This document shows, one piece after another, positions 36,135 to 43,983 of a stretch of 64,000 nucleotides of DNA. The DNA comes from Clostridium swellfunianum (GTDB taxonomy: Bacteria > Bacillota > Clostridia > Clostridiales > Clostridiaceae), in assembly GCF_023656515.1 (NCBI RefSeq), contig NZ_JAMOFV010000006.1:520025-584024 (forward strand). The letters run 5' to 3'. Position numbers and translations under genes: made by a program. Under the pieces are notes generated by a model that was not told the DNA's origin, made no database searches, and saw only the letters and a list, made by a program, of their open reading frames with translations. The stretch's first letter is position 1; every line of letters begins with the position of its first letter.

Positions 36135-36375
36135 GTGAAAGGATTGTTTTTCTTCTCATATATTCTTCTTCGCTAATTTCACCTTTAGCAAACCTTTCGT
36201 TAAGTATTCTCATATTATCTTCAGACTTATTAGTGTAGCTCTTAAATAATTTGACAGCTAGAACTGCCAAACCTATGAATACTAATAGTCTAAATCCCAT
36301 AGTCAAGAACATCCAGGTATAACTTAGGGGACCAGCAGAACTAAAGCCGTACCCTCCAATACCACCACACAACAT
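36124..36375 (-). CDS. SHOCT-domain small membrane protein
   Basis: 83 residues: Gly-rich N-terminus (MLCGGIGGYGFSSAG), one or two membrane segments (WMFLTMGFRLLVFIGLAVLAVKLF) and a C-terminal SHOCT motif (MRILNERFAKGEISEEEYMRRKTIL). SHOCT proteins are short membrane or oligomerising proteins of unclear role, often linked with two-component or metal-stress loci. First gene of the operon with the regulator and kinase. AAAGGAGGA is before the ATG, and promoter P5 is upstream. Confidence 0.85.
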   Translation of the reverse strand: MLCGGIGGYGFSSAGPLSYTWMFLTMGFRLLVFIGLAVLAVKLFKSYTNKSEDNMRILNERFAKGEISEEEYMRRKTILSQKN

Positions 36376-36428
36376 GTTTCAATCCTCCTTTTCAACAGTT
36401 GAATTAATTGCTTTCTATGTGTTTAATT

Positions 36429-36463
36429 ATATAAACAAATTGTGGAGGAATTATGAAGTAGTT
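36429..36463 (-). promoter_or_regulatory. Regulon promoter P5 (autoregulation of the two-component operon)
   Basis: Minus-strand boxes CTTCATAATTC and CTCCACAATTT lie in tandem, with TATAAT 16 bases after the second box starts. The gap before the SHOCT-regulator-kinase operon is filled with two back-to-back copies of this architecture (P5 minus, P3 plus). Confidence 0.72.
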
Positions 36464-36496
36464 AATGTTACATGAACTTTAATAAACTTTACTTTT

Positions 36497-36529
36497 CTTC
36501 ATACAGTCTTTATATCTATACTATAGAAT
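36497..36529 (+). promoter_or_regulatory. Regulon promoter P3
   Basis: Boxes CTTCATACAGT (36497-36507) and CTTTATATCTA (36508-36518), then TAGAAT at 36524-36529, again 16 bases after the second box starts. It points away from the two-component operon. Confidence 0.7.
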
Positions 36530-36555
36530 TTAATCATAAAAGAGGTGTGATATAA

Positions 36556-36633
36556 ATGACAAGACATTCCTTCCTATCCGGTTATTTACTAAAATATATC
36601 CGTGTAAAAGGAAAATATCAATTGTTTGATTAA
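36556..36633 (+). CDS. Candidate 25-residue small ORF under promoter P3
   Basis: Reads MTRHSFLSGYLLKYIRVKGK and five more residues. An AGAGGTG ribosome-binding site lies nine bases before the ATG, and P3 lies 27 bases upstream of that. It is weakly hydrophobic and basic, with no family recognised. It could be a real small protein of the regulon or the stub of a deleted gene; nearby genes show several such deletions. Confidence 0.4.
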   Translation: MTRHSFLSGYLLKYIRVKGKYQLFD

Positions 36634-36661
36634 AGATTGTTGATTTTTGTTCATGATATAT

Positions 36662-36678
36662 AGTTGCAATATACAACT
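36662..36678 (+). promoter_or_regulatory. Candidate MarR operator before marR-arsM-arsN1
   Basis: AGTTG-CAATATA-CAACT, an interrupted palindrome 33 bases before the marR start. Its size suits a MarR dimer. Confidence 0.5.
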
Positions 36679-36710
36679 GTTTAATGTTACAATTAACATG
36701 AGGTGATAAT

Positions 36711-37151
36711 ATGACTATAAATGAAAGTCATTTCTTAAGAGAATTGATTAGGATTCTTGTTAGAAATCTTGGAATACTTGAAAAAGGTGAAGCTACATGT
36801 TGCGGGGTTACAGTATCTCAATGCCATGCCATTGTCGAGATAGGAAGAGCAGAACAAATATCCTTAAATGATCTTGCTGAGTTATTAGCATTAGATAAAA
36901 GTACTATGAGTAGGACAATAAATAACCTAGTAGACTCTGGATTGGCTATTAGAGAATTACATGCTGAAGATAGGAGATTTGTATCCATTAAATTAACTAA
37001 TGAAGGGATTAAAGTATTTGAAAATATAGAAAGTAGTATGGAGTATTATTACAACAGTATTTTTTCATCAATCCCTGAAGATAAAAGAGAACAGGTGCTG
37101 GAAAGTCTGCAGCTCATTATAGATGCTGCTAAAAATAATAAGTGTTGTTAA
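36711..37151 (+). CDS. MarR-family regulator of the arsM operon
   Basis: A 146-residue MarR protein: winged helix ISLNDLAELLALDKSTMSRTINNLVDSGLAIRELHAEDRRFVSIKLT, with flanking dimer helices. It is unusually rich in cysteine for the family (ATCCGVTVSQCHAI near residue 30 and a terminal KCC), which suggests sensing of a thiophilic ligand such as As(III) or methylated arsenic. This is inference. It is followed 15 bases later by arsM. GAGGTGAT precedes the ATG. Confidence 0.85.
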   Translation: MTINESHFLRELIRILVRNLGILEKGEATCCGVTVSQCHAIVEIGRAEQISLNDLAELLALDKSTMSRTINNLVDSGLAIRELHAEDRRFVSIKLTNEGIKVFENIESSMEYYYNSIFSSIPEDKREQVLESLQLIIDAAKNNKCC

Positions 37152-37166
37152 TGGAGGAGTGTTATT

Positions 37167-37982
37167 ATGGATAAAAGTATTAAAGGAAAAGTTAAATCCT
37201 ATTATGGAGGAATTGCAAAGAATGTAAGCAGTAACTCCAAGGCTTCATGTGGCTGTGGCGCTGCATGCTGTGGGGACATCAGCGATAGCTCAAGTATTTA
37301 CACGAAAGAATATTTAGAGGGATTACCAGAGGAGGCAGTAAATGCTTCTCTAGGTTGTGCTAATCCTATAGCTTTAGCAGCATTTAAGAAAGGTGAGACA
37401 GTTTTAGATTTAGGCAGTGGTGGAGGAATAGATGCCTTTATATCTTCAAAATATGTAGGAGAAGAAGGAAAAGTCTATGGCCTTGATATGACAGACGAAA
37501 TGCTTGAACTAGCAAATAAAAATAAGAAGAAAATGGGAGTTAACAACGTAGAATTCATAAAAGGCTATATTGAGGATATTCCACTGGACAATGAAACAAT
37601 AGATGTCATTACTTCAAACTGTGTTATAAATCTTTGTGAAGATAAAGAAGCTGCCTTAAGGGAAGCATACAGGGTTTTAAAACCAGGTGGAAGGCTTGCT
37701 ATAGCAGATATAGTGCAGTTAAAGGAAGTCACAGAAGATATCAGGCATAGCGTTGAAATGTGGGTAGGATGTATTGCAGGTGCTTTGGATATAGATTTAT
37801 ATAAAGAAATACTTCATAAGGTTGGTTTTAAGGAAGTAGAAATTACACCAGTAAATTTATACACTAAGGATATCATAGATGATATTGCAAAGCAAAAGAA
37901 CTTAGGTGATGTATATAGTCAAATAGATGCTGATCTATTAGATGGAGCTTTTGCAGGTGCACACGTAAAAGCTTATAAATAA
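37167..37982 (+). CDS. arsM: Arsenite S-adenosylmethionine methyltransferase
   Basis: A 271-residue class I methyltransferase. The SAM loop is VLDLGSGGGIDAF (~residue 75). The As(III)-binding cysteines are LGCANPIAL, ITSNCVINL and WVGCIAGAL, and an extra Cys-rich N-terminal patch (CGCGAACCGD) is present. ArsM methylates arsenite to mono-, di- and trimethyl arsenicals; in anaerobes MAs(III) is a toxic product. Second gene of the marR unit. Confidence 0.95.
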   Translation: MDKSIKGKVKSYYGGIAKNVSSNSKASCGCGAACCGDISDSSSIYTKEYLEGLPEEAVNASLGCANPIALAAFKKGETVLDLGSGGGIDAFISSKYVGEEGKVYGLDMTDEMLELANKNKKKMGVNNVEFIKGYIEDIPLDNETIDVITSNCVINLCEDKEAALREAYRVLKPGGRLAIADIVQLKEVTEDIRHSVEMWVGCIAGALDIDLYKEILHKVGFKEVEITPVNLYTKDIIDDIAKQKNLGDVYSQIDADLLDGAFAGAHVKAYK

Positions 37983-37994
37983 CGAGGTACAGTT

Positions 37995-38489
37995 ATGGAA
38001 TATAAAATAAGAAATGCAAATGTTAAAGACATCACCTGTATTACTAATATTTATAACCAAGGTATAGAAGACAGGATTGCTACACTTGAAACAAGATTAA
38101 GAGAAGATGATGAGATGAGTATATGGCTTTCTAGTAGAGATAAAAGACATAAGGTCATTGTGATTGAAGATATAAATGGAAATGTTAAGGGATGGGCTTC
38201 ACTAAATGTGTTTAACTCAAGATGCTGTTATAGTGGTGTTGGAGACTTGTCTATATATATTGAACGTGATTTGAGAGGTAAAGGATTAGGGAAGCTTCTG
38301 CTAAGTTCTTTATTAGAAGTGGCGAGAGAAAATGATTTTCATAAGCTTACTTTAAGTACCTTTGACTACAATGAAAGAAGCAAAAGATTATATAAATCTT
38401 TAGGATTTAGAGAGGTAGGAACCTATATAAATCAGGGAATATTAGATGGTAAATTTGTAAATATAACTATCATGGAAAAATTACTTTAG
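37995..38489 (+). CDS. arsN1: GNAT acetyltransferase, ArsN1 type
   Basis: A 164-residue GNAT enzyme. It has the acetyl-CoA loop LRGKGLGKLLLSSLL (~residue 95) and the N-terminal motif IYNQGIEDRIATLETR, typical of the ArsN/phosphinothricin-acetyltransferase-like group. ArsN1 acetylates the arsenic antibiotic arsinothricin. Position behind arsM fits organoarsenical detoxification. Other amine substrates are possible. Confidence 0.82.
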   Translation: MEYKIRNANVKDITCITNIYNQGIEDRIATLETRLREDDEMSIWLSSRDKRHKVIVIEDINGNVKGWASLNVFNSRCCYSGVGDLSIYIERDLRGKGLGKLLLSSLLEVARENDFHKLTLSTFDYNERSKRLYKSLGFREVGTYINQGILDGKFVNITIMEKLL

Positions 38490-38495
38490 AAATTG

Positions 38496-38530
38496 GAGGA
38501 TATAGAGAAATCTATATCCTCTTTGCTTTA
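38496..38530 (+). terminator. Intrinsic terminator after arsN1
   Basis: GAGGATATAG / CTATATCCTC hairpin followed by TTTGCTTT. Confidence 0.75.
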
Positions 38531-38647
38531 GATGCGTAATATGAGTGAAGATGTTATAACAACTAGGGAGTGTATGAGTATATTAACGTATATATAGAAA
38601 ATAATATATGTAATGATAAAATAATTATTAAGTTATTAGAGGGAATG

Positions 38648-38699
38648 TTGACAGTACATAGATGATGTTCTATATTATATATAGATATATATCTATATA
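38648..38699 (+). promoter_or_regulatory. arsR promoter and operator
   Basis: TTGACA (38648-38653), a 17-base spacer, and TATATT (38671-38676). A 22-bp perfect palindrome follows directly at 38678-38699 (TATATAGATATATATCTATA..), placed where ArsR binding would block transcription. Confidence 0.75.
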
Positions 38700-38756
38700 A
38701 GATAAGCGGAGCTTCATAATCTTTATGAGGTTAGTAAGATATATAGGGGTGATTGG

Positions 38757-39086
38757 ATGGAATTAAGCTATGAAGAAAACTCTAAAGTTATTAAAGCATT
38801 ATCTGATCCAAACAGGTTGAAAATAATTGACATTTTATCTTGTGGAGAAAGATGCGCCTGTGATATACAGGAATATTTTGATTTTACACAGCCAACTCTT
38901 TCACATCATATGAAGGTGTTAATGGACTGCGGTTTAGTCAACTGCAGAAAAGAAGGCTTATGGAGCTATTATTGGCTTAACAGCTCAAACTGTAATAAAC
39001 TAATAATTTTTCTTATGAATCTTGTAACAGATACAGAAGAATGTATCTGTAAAGATAAATCAAACTGTAATTGTAAGAAAGAATAA
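38757..39086 (+). CDS. arsR: Arsenical-resistance repressor ArsR
   Basis: A 109-residue ArsR/SmtB winged helix. The metal-binding ELCVCDL-type motif appears as ERCACDIQ, followed by TQPTLSHHMKVLMDCGLVNCRKEG. Extra C-terminal cysteines (CICKDKSNCNCKK) are present. It releases DNA on binding As(III)/Sb(III). Leads arsD-arsA-arsC-acr3. Confidence 0.94.
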   Translation: MELSYEENSKVIKALSDPNRLKIIDILSCGERCACDIQEYFDFTQPTLSHHMKVLMDCGLVNCRKEGLWSYYWLNSSNCNKLIIFLMNLVTDTEECICKDKSNCNCKKE

Positions 39087-39090
39087 GGAG

Positions 39091-39471
39091 ATGGATTATA
39101 TGAAAAAGATGGTTATTTTTGATCCAGCAATGTGCTGCTCAACTGGAGTATGCGGCCCATCAGTTGATAAGGACCTGTTAAGGGTTGCTACATTATTAAA
39201 CAACTTAAAGAATAAAGGGATTGTAGTTGAAAGACATAACCTTACTAACAATCCACAAATATTCGTTGATACTAAGGTTATTAACACTATGCTTCTTAAA
39301 GAAGGTATAGAAGTACTTCCAGTTACCATGGTTGATGGTGAAATTATTAAGACTAAAGCTTATCCAACAAATGAAGAATTCCTACAGCTATTGGATTTGC
39401 CAGAGGATTTTTTAAAGCTTACTATAAAAAGGCCAGCTAAGGCTTGCGACTGTGGGGATGGATGCTGCTAA
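39091..39471 (+). CDS. arsD: Arsenic metallochaperone ArsD
   Basis: A 126-residue ArsD with the three N-terminal As(III)-binding cysteines (FDPAMCCSTGVCGP, Cys12/13/18) and a C-terminal vicinal pair (CDCGDGCC). It hands As(III) to the ArsA ATPase. Four bases separate it from arsR. Confidence 0.95.
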   Translation: MDYMKKMVIFDPAMCCSTGVCGPSVDKDLLRVATLLNNLKNKGIVVERHNLTNNPQIFVDTKVINTMLLKEGIEVLPVTMVDGEIIKTKAYPTNEEFLQLLDLPEDFLKLTIKRPAKACDCGDGCC

Positions 39472-39536
39472 AATAGAAAAGAGGTTTAAAGATTAAAATC
39501 TTTAAAGGCAGTATAAGGAAGACAGGAGGGATATTA

Positions 39537-41282
39537 ATGATTAAGAGCTTTAAAGTATCAGATATAAAGCTGACTAAATATTTATTCTTCACAGGAAAAG
39601 GTGGAGTTGGAAAGACTTCAACAGCTTGTGCAGTGGCGGTAAATTTAGCTGATGAAGGTAAGAAAATAATGCTTATAAGCACTGACCCAGCCTCAAATCT
39701 TCAGGATGTCTTTGGCACTGAGCTAAACAATAAAGGTGTAGCTATAAATGAAGTCCCCAATCTAGTGGTTGCAAATTTTGATCCTGAGCAGGCAGCTGCA
39801 GAATACAGGGAAAGTGTTGTAGGACCTTTCCGAGGGAAGCTTCCTGATGTTGTTATTAAGAACATGGAGGAACAACTTTCTGGTTCCTGTACAGTTGAGA
39901 TAGCTGCTTTTAATGAGTTTTCAAGTTTTATTACTGACGAAAAAGCTGCAAAGGAATATGACCATATTATATTTGATACAGCGCCAACAGGTCATACCCT
40001 TAGAATGCTTCAACTGCCATCAGCCTGGAGCGATTTTATAAGTGAAAGCACTCACGGAGCATCATGCCTGGGACAGCTTGCAGGACTTGAGGATAAAAAA
40101 GAGGTCTACAAAAATGCAGTAGATACTCTGGCAGATGGAGAAAAAACTACACTTATACTTGTGTCAAGGCCTGAAGTCTCACCGCTAAAAGAAGCTGAAA
40201 GAGCGTCTAATGAGCTTCAGGATATAGGGTTAAATAATCAGATTTTAGTTATCAATGGCGTTTTGGAAGGACATGATGATGAACTTTCCAATGCTATTTT
40301 TCATAAACAACAAAAAGCATTGTCGGAAATCCCTGTGGGGATAAAAAGTATTGAAACCTTTAAAATACCACTAAGGCCATATAATATAACTGGACTTGAA
40401 AATGTAAGGGCATTTTTAAAAGATAACAGCATAAAACTTAACAGTGAGACCCTAAAAACAAATCATATGCCTAAGCTAAAGGATGTAATAGGTTACTTAT
40501 ATAACAATAATAAAAAAGTAATATTTACAATGGGCAAAGGTGGAGTAGGCAAAACAACTATAGCAGCTGCAATTGCATTAGGACTTGCTAAGAAGGGAAA
40601 GAAGGTACACTTAACGACTACTGACCCTGCAGCGCACTTGAAATTTGTACTTGATGAAAGCTATGGTATTACTTTAAGCAATATTGATGAGAAAAAAGAA
40701 CTTGAAAAGTATAAAGAAGAAGTATTAAGCAAAGCTAGAGAAACCATGAGCGAGGATGATTTGGCCTATGTTGAAGAAGACTTAAGATCTCCTTGTACTC
40801 AGGAAATTGCAGTGTTCAGAGCCTTTGCTGAAATAGTAGAGAGGTCAGAAAATGAGGTTGTAGTTATAGATACTGCACCAACAGGGCACACTTTGCTTCT
40901 TTTAGATTCTACTCAAAGTTACAACAAGGAGATTCAGCGTTCACAAGGGGATGTTCCAGACTCCGTTAAGAAGCTTTTACCAAAGCTTAGAAAGGTGGAA
41001 GAAACAGAAGTTATTATTGTAACTCTAGCTGAAACTACTCCAGTTTATGAAGCTATGAGATTGCAAGAAGACTTGAAAAGAGCAGGCATTCACAGTAAGT
41101 GGTGGGTTATAAATTCAAGTTTCTACGCAGCTAAAACTACTAATACTATCCTAAGAGCAAAGGCAAACAATGAAGTTCAGTGGATAAATAAAGTGAATGA
41201 AATATCAGGAGGAAACTTTGCAGTTATAGAATGGATTGCAGAGGAAGTTAAAGGTGAACGGCTTAATGAATTAATAAAATAG
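39537..41282 (+). CDS. arsA: Arsenite-stimulated ATPase ArsA
   Basis: A 581-residue two-domain ATPase. A P-loop is in each half (GKGGVGKTS at ~20, GKGGVGKTT at ~334), each with a DTAPTGHTL signature. The three metalloid cysteines are in SGSCTVEI, HGASCLGQL and RSPCTQEI. It energises arsenite extrusion. The usual partner is ArsB; here the permease in the operon is Acr3, an association also known in other bacteria. Confidence 0.97.
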   Translation: MIKSFKVSDIKLTKYLFFTGKGGVGKTSTACAVAVNLADEGKKIMLISTDPASNLQDVFGTELNNKGVAINEVPNLVVANFDPEQAAAEYRESVVGPFRGKLPDVVIKNMEEQLSGSCTVEIAAFNEFSSFITDEKAAKEYDHIIFDTAPTGHTLRMLQLPSAWSDFISESTHGASCLGQLAGLEDKKEVYKNAVDTLADGEKTTLILVSRPEVSPLKEAERASNELQDIGLNNQILVINGVLEGHDDELSNAIFHKQQKALSEIPVGIKSIETFKIPLRPYNITGLENVRAFLKDNSIKLNSETLKTNHMPKLKDVIGYLYNNNKKVIFTMGKGGVGKTTIAAAIALGLAKKGKKVHLTTTDPAAHLKFVLDESYGITLSNIDEKKELEKYKEEVLSKARETMSEDDLAYVEEDLRSPCTQEIAVFRAFAEIVERSENEVVVIDTAPTGHTLLLLDSTQSYNKEIQRSQGDVPDSVKKLLPKLRKVEETEVIIVTLAETTPVYEAMRLQEDLKRAGIHSKWWVINSSFYAAKTTNTILRAKANNEVQWINKVNEISGGNFAVIEWIAEEVKGERLNELIK

Positions 41283-41296
41283 AAATTTAATAGCTT

Positions 41297-41331
41297 AAAG
41301 CTCATTGGCATAAACCTATGAGCTTTTTCAT
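41297..41331 (+). terminator. Terminator/attenuator after arsA
   Basis: AAAGCTCATTGG / CCTATGAGCTTT hairpin with TTTTC tail. Confidence 0.7.
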
Positions 41332-41382
41332 AGAGAATAATTAATGAGCATAGATCAACTTAATCATAATGGAGGTTAAATT

Positions 41383-41620
41383 ATGGAATTAGTTCAGATA
41401 CTCAAGGATCTAGGAGATGAAAATAGGATAAGAATTCTAAATATATTACAAGATTAGTGAGGATACCATTAAAGAGTTCCCTTTCTTAAAAGAGATTATT
41501 GAGGAACATGCAATGAAGTTAAAACAGTGCAGTATTGATTATGAAAGATTAAAAAAATACAGAGACAGCAATCTAAGCAGCGATGACTTAAAGGAAGGTA
41601 AAGTTTGTTTTGAGTTTTAG
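41383..41620 (+). pseudogene. ArsR-family relic with internal deletion
   Basis: A good ribosome-binding site (GGAGG) precedes MELVQILKDLGDENRIRILNILQD and a stop at 41455. The sequence then continues in a shifted frame as EDTIKEFPFLKEIIEEHAMKLKQC through to KVCFEF and a stop. The first piece is an ArsR N-terminus and the second an ArsR-type C-terminal helix; the DNA-binding middle is missing. Non-functional. Confidence 0.75.
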
Positions 41621-41698
41621 CTATTATACTTTACAGTATCAGCTTAATCATTAATGATTATTATGTACAAATGATCAATATTAGGAGGAGATTATATT

Positions 41699-42130
41699 AT
41701 GAAACCCAAAGTAGCATTTATATGTGTTCATAATTCCTGCAGATCGCAGATGGCAGAAGCCTTAGGAAAGATGTTTGCTTCAGATGTATTTGAATCTTAC
41801 TCTGCAGGAACGGAGTTAAGACCTCAAATAAATCAAGATGCAGTAAGAATTGTAAAGGACTTATACAATGTGGATATGAATGAAACACAAAAATCTAAAC
41901 TTCTTAACGATATTCCGGAAGTAGATATAGTAGTTAAGATGGGCTGCAACGTAGTTTGTCCATTTCTGCCTTCAAAACATGAAGAAGATTGGGGGTTGGA
42001 TGACCCGTCTGGAAAGAGTGACGAAGAATTTATATGGACTGCAAAAACTATTGAGGAAAAAGTAAAAGACTTAGCTAAAAGAATTCAAAATAATGAGATT
42101 GACTTAACTGTAGAAAGAGATATCATATAG
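41699..42130 (+). CDS. arsC: Arsenate reductase, thioredoxin-coupled (low-MW phosphatase fold)
   Basis: A 143-residue ArsC. The P-loop CVHNSCRSQMAEA carries Cys10 and the catalytic Cys15, and the redox pair is MGCNVVCPFLP. WGLDDPSGKSDEEF is the usual substrate-binding stretch. It reduces As(V) to As(III) using thioredoxin, which lets Acr3 export it. Confidence 0.96.
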   Translation: MKPKVAFICVHNSCRSQMAEALGKMFASDVFESYSAGTELRPQINQDAVRIVKDLYNVDMNETQKSKLLNDIPEVDIVVKMGCNVVCPFLPSKHEEDWGLDDPSGKSDEEFIWTAKTIEEKVKDLAKRIQNNEIDLTVERDII

Positions 42131-42154
42131 TTTTGAAAAATGGAGGGGTTATAA

Positions 42155-43228
42155 ATGAAAGAAGAGAATAAAAAACATGACGGTATAGGATTTTTCGAGA
42201 AATACCTTACAGTATGGGTGCTTCTATGCATGGCAGCTGGAATTCTAATAGGAAAATTTTTACCTGGAATTCCTAATTTCCTCGAAAAAATAAAGTATGC
42301 CAACCAGAATATTCCTATTGCAGTCCTTATTTGGATTATGATTTACCCAATGATGATGAAGATCGATTTTCAATCTATCAAGAATGTAGGAAAGCGTCCA
42401 TTGGGTATAGTTATATCCAGCGGAACCAGCTGGGCCATTAAACCATTCCTTATGTTTGGTCTGGCATCATTATTCTTTTATGTAGTTTTTAAAGCTTTTA
42501 TCCCAACTGAATTGGCGCAAAGCTATGTTACAGGAGCGGTTCTATTAGGCGCAGCTCCTTGTACTGCAATGGTTTTTGTATGGAGCAACCTTACAAAGGG
42601 TGATCCTGCGCATACACTAGTACAGGTTTCCATCAATGATTTGCTTATAATTATTCTATTTGTGCCAATAGTTTCATTCCTTCTTGGTATTAATAATATA
42701 TATATTCCATGGGATACCCTTGTATTCTCCATAGTACTGTTTGTTGTAGTTCCATTAGTTGCTGGTTTTCTTACACGTAATTACATGATAAAGAATAAAG
42801 GTTTGGATTACTTCAACGAAAAATTCGTTACTAAGTTTGATAATATTACAACTACTGGATTGCTTTTAACGCTAGTAATAATATTTACTTTCCAGGGAGA
42901 TGTTATTTTAGATAATCCATTCTATGTTCTTTTAATTGCAGTACCACTAATTCTTCAAAATGTTATCACTGCTTTCTTTGCTTATTTTGTATGCAGATGG
43001 ACAAAACAACCTCATAATATAGCTGCACCGGCAGCTCTAATTGGTGCCTCTGACTTTTTCGAATTATCAGTAGCAGTAGCTATAACAATTTTCGGTCCAC
43101 TCTCACCAGTAGTGCTTGTTTGCACAGTTGGAGTACTTACTGAGGTGCCTGTCATGCTGATGCTTGTTAGTTTTGTTAATAAGACAAAGCATTGGTTCCC
43201 AGCAGAGAAAGTAGTGAAAAATAGTTAA
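42155..43228 (+). CDS. acr3: Acr3-family arsenite efflux permease
   Basis: A 357-residue, ten-TM permease. The conserved cysteine region is GAAPCTAMVFVWSNLTKGDPAHTL, with PAALIGASDFFELSVAVAITIFG later. It exports arsenite across the membrane, with ArsA possibly energising it. RBS TGGAGGG precedes the ATG, 24 bases after arsC. Confidence 0.96.
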   Translation: MKEENKKHDGIGFFEKYLTVWVLLCMAAGILIGKFLPGIPNFLEKIKYANQNIPIAVLIWIMIYPMMMKIDFQSIKNVGKRPLGIVISSGTSWAIKPFLMFGLASLFFYVVFKAFIPTELAQSYVTGAVLLGAAPCTAMVFVWSNLTKGDPAHTLVQVSINDLLIIILFVPIVSFLLGINNIYIPWDTLVFSIVLFVVVPLVAGFLTRNYMIKNKGLDYFNEKFVTKFDNITTTGLLLTLVIIFTFQGDVILDNPFYVLLIAVPLILQNVITAFFAYFVCRWTKQPHNIAAPAALIGASDFFELSVAVAITIFGPLSPVVLVCTVGVLTEVPVMLMLVSFVNKTKHWFPAEKVVKNS

Positions 43229-43280
43229 TAAAAGAAAAATTTAAGGATCAGCATTTTGCTGGTCTTTTCACTTTTAATTT

Positions 43281-43479
43281 AAAGGAGAGAATATTACAAT
43301 CAAAGAAAGAGCTTTGCGCCAGGGTCTATGTTACAGGGGTTACCTGATCAGGATTAACCTTAGGGGTGGCTCTGAATGAGCAAAAAAAGGATGAGCGTAT
43401 ATATGAGACCAATGGCATAAAAATAATTATAGACAAGAAAATCAATAAGAATCTAAACTGCCCTATTATCTTCTTATAA
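43281..43479 (+). pseudogene. HesB-like (seleno)protein relic with in-frame UGA
   Basis: After AAAGGAGAGA, a fragment ITIKERAL appears in one frame. The next frame gives CARVYVTGVT, TGA at 43345, then SGLTLGVALNEQKKDERIY and NGIKIIIDKKI, with a stop at 43477. HesB-like selenoproteins of clostridia have GVG-Sec-SGPSFGLALDE at exactly this point, so the TGA may have coded selenocysteine. The start codon, the region between the two pieces, and the C-terminal half are missing, so the gene looks dead. Confidence 0.65.
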
Positions 43480-43493
43480 ATGTAAATATGTAG

Positions 43494-43546
43494 TTGACAG
43501 ATATGAATTAGAGGTATAATATGAACATATACTCACATGCGTATAT
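43494..43546 (+). promoter_or_regulatory. Promoter and operator of the second arsR
   Basis: TTGACA at 43494-43499, with TATAAT at 43515 (15-base spacer) or TAATAT at 43517 (17). An interrupted palindrome ATATAC-8-GTATAT (43527-43546) lies just downstream, the usual place for an ArsR operator. Confidence 0.55.
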
Positions 43547-43590
43547 AGGGTTATTAAAAATATTACTACTGAAGAGGAGGATAAATAACA

Positions 43591-43932
43591 TTGGATAAAC
43601 TAACAGATTTCTTTAAAATGCTTTCAGACGAAACGAGGGTAAGAATTCTAGTGCTTTTATATCATAAAAAATTATGTGTCTGTCAGATGTGCGGAATAAT
43701 GGAAGAGACTCAACCTAAGATTTCAAAGCATCTGGCAAAGCTTAGGGACATGGGTTTTGTAAAAGACGAGAGAAAAGAACAATTTATATACTACTATCTA
43801 AACTTTAGCAATAAGCTGTTTGAAGATGTACTAAAAAACATTTTAGACAATATAGATGACTACGATACAATAAAAAATGATATTAAACGATTAGGTGGTG
43901 CCGATGGGTATCTTTCTACTTGCAAGAGATAG
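43591..43932 (+). CDS. ArsR-family repressor, second copy
   Basis: A 113-residue ArsR/SmtB protein with the metal motif KLCVCQMCGIM (two to three cysteines) and helix QPKISKHLAKLRDMGFV. It differs clearly from the copy at 38757. TTG start with GAGGAGG upstream. It leads a unit with an ArsP-like permease and a small thioredoxin, so it probably senses trivalent, perhaps methylated, arsenic. Confidence 0.9.
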   Translation: MDKLTDFFKMLSDETRVRILVLLYHKKLCVCQMCGIMEETQPKISKHLAKLRDMGFVKDERKEQFIYYYLNFSNKLFEDVLKNILDNIDDYDTIKNDIKRLGGADGYLSTCKR

Positions 43933-43983
43933 TTTTTTTTAGCTAATGTAATATGATTATTAAATTTGGGATGGGTGAACAAA

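Noticed and set aside
43281-43479. HesB-like sequence as an intact expressed selenoprotein
   Set aside because: No start codon in the main frame, the N-terminus is in another frame and the C-terminal half is missing, so it is called a relic.
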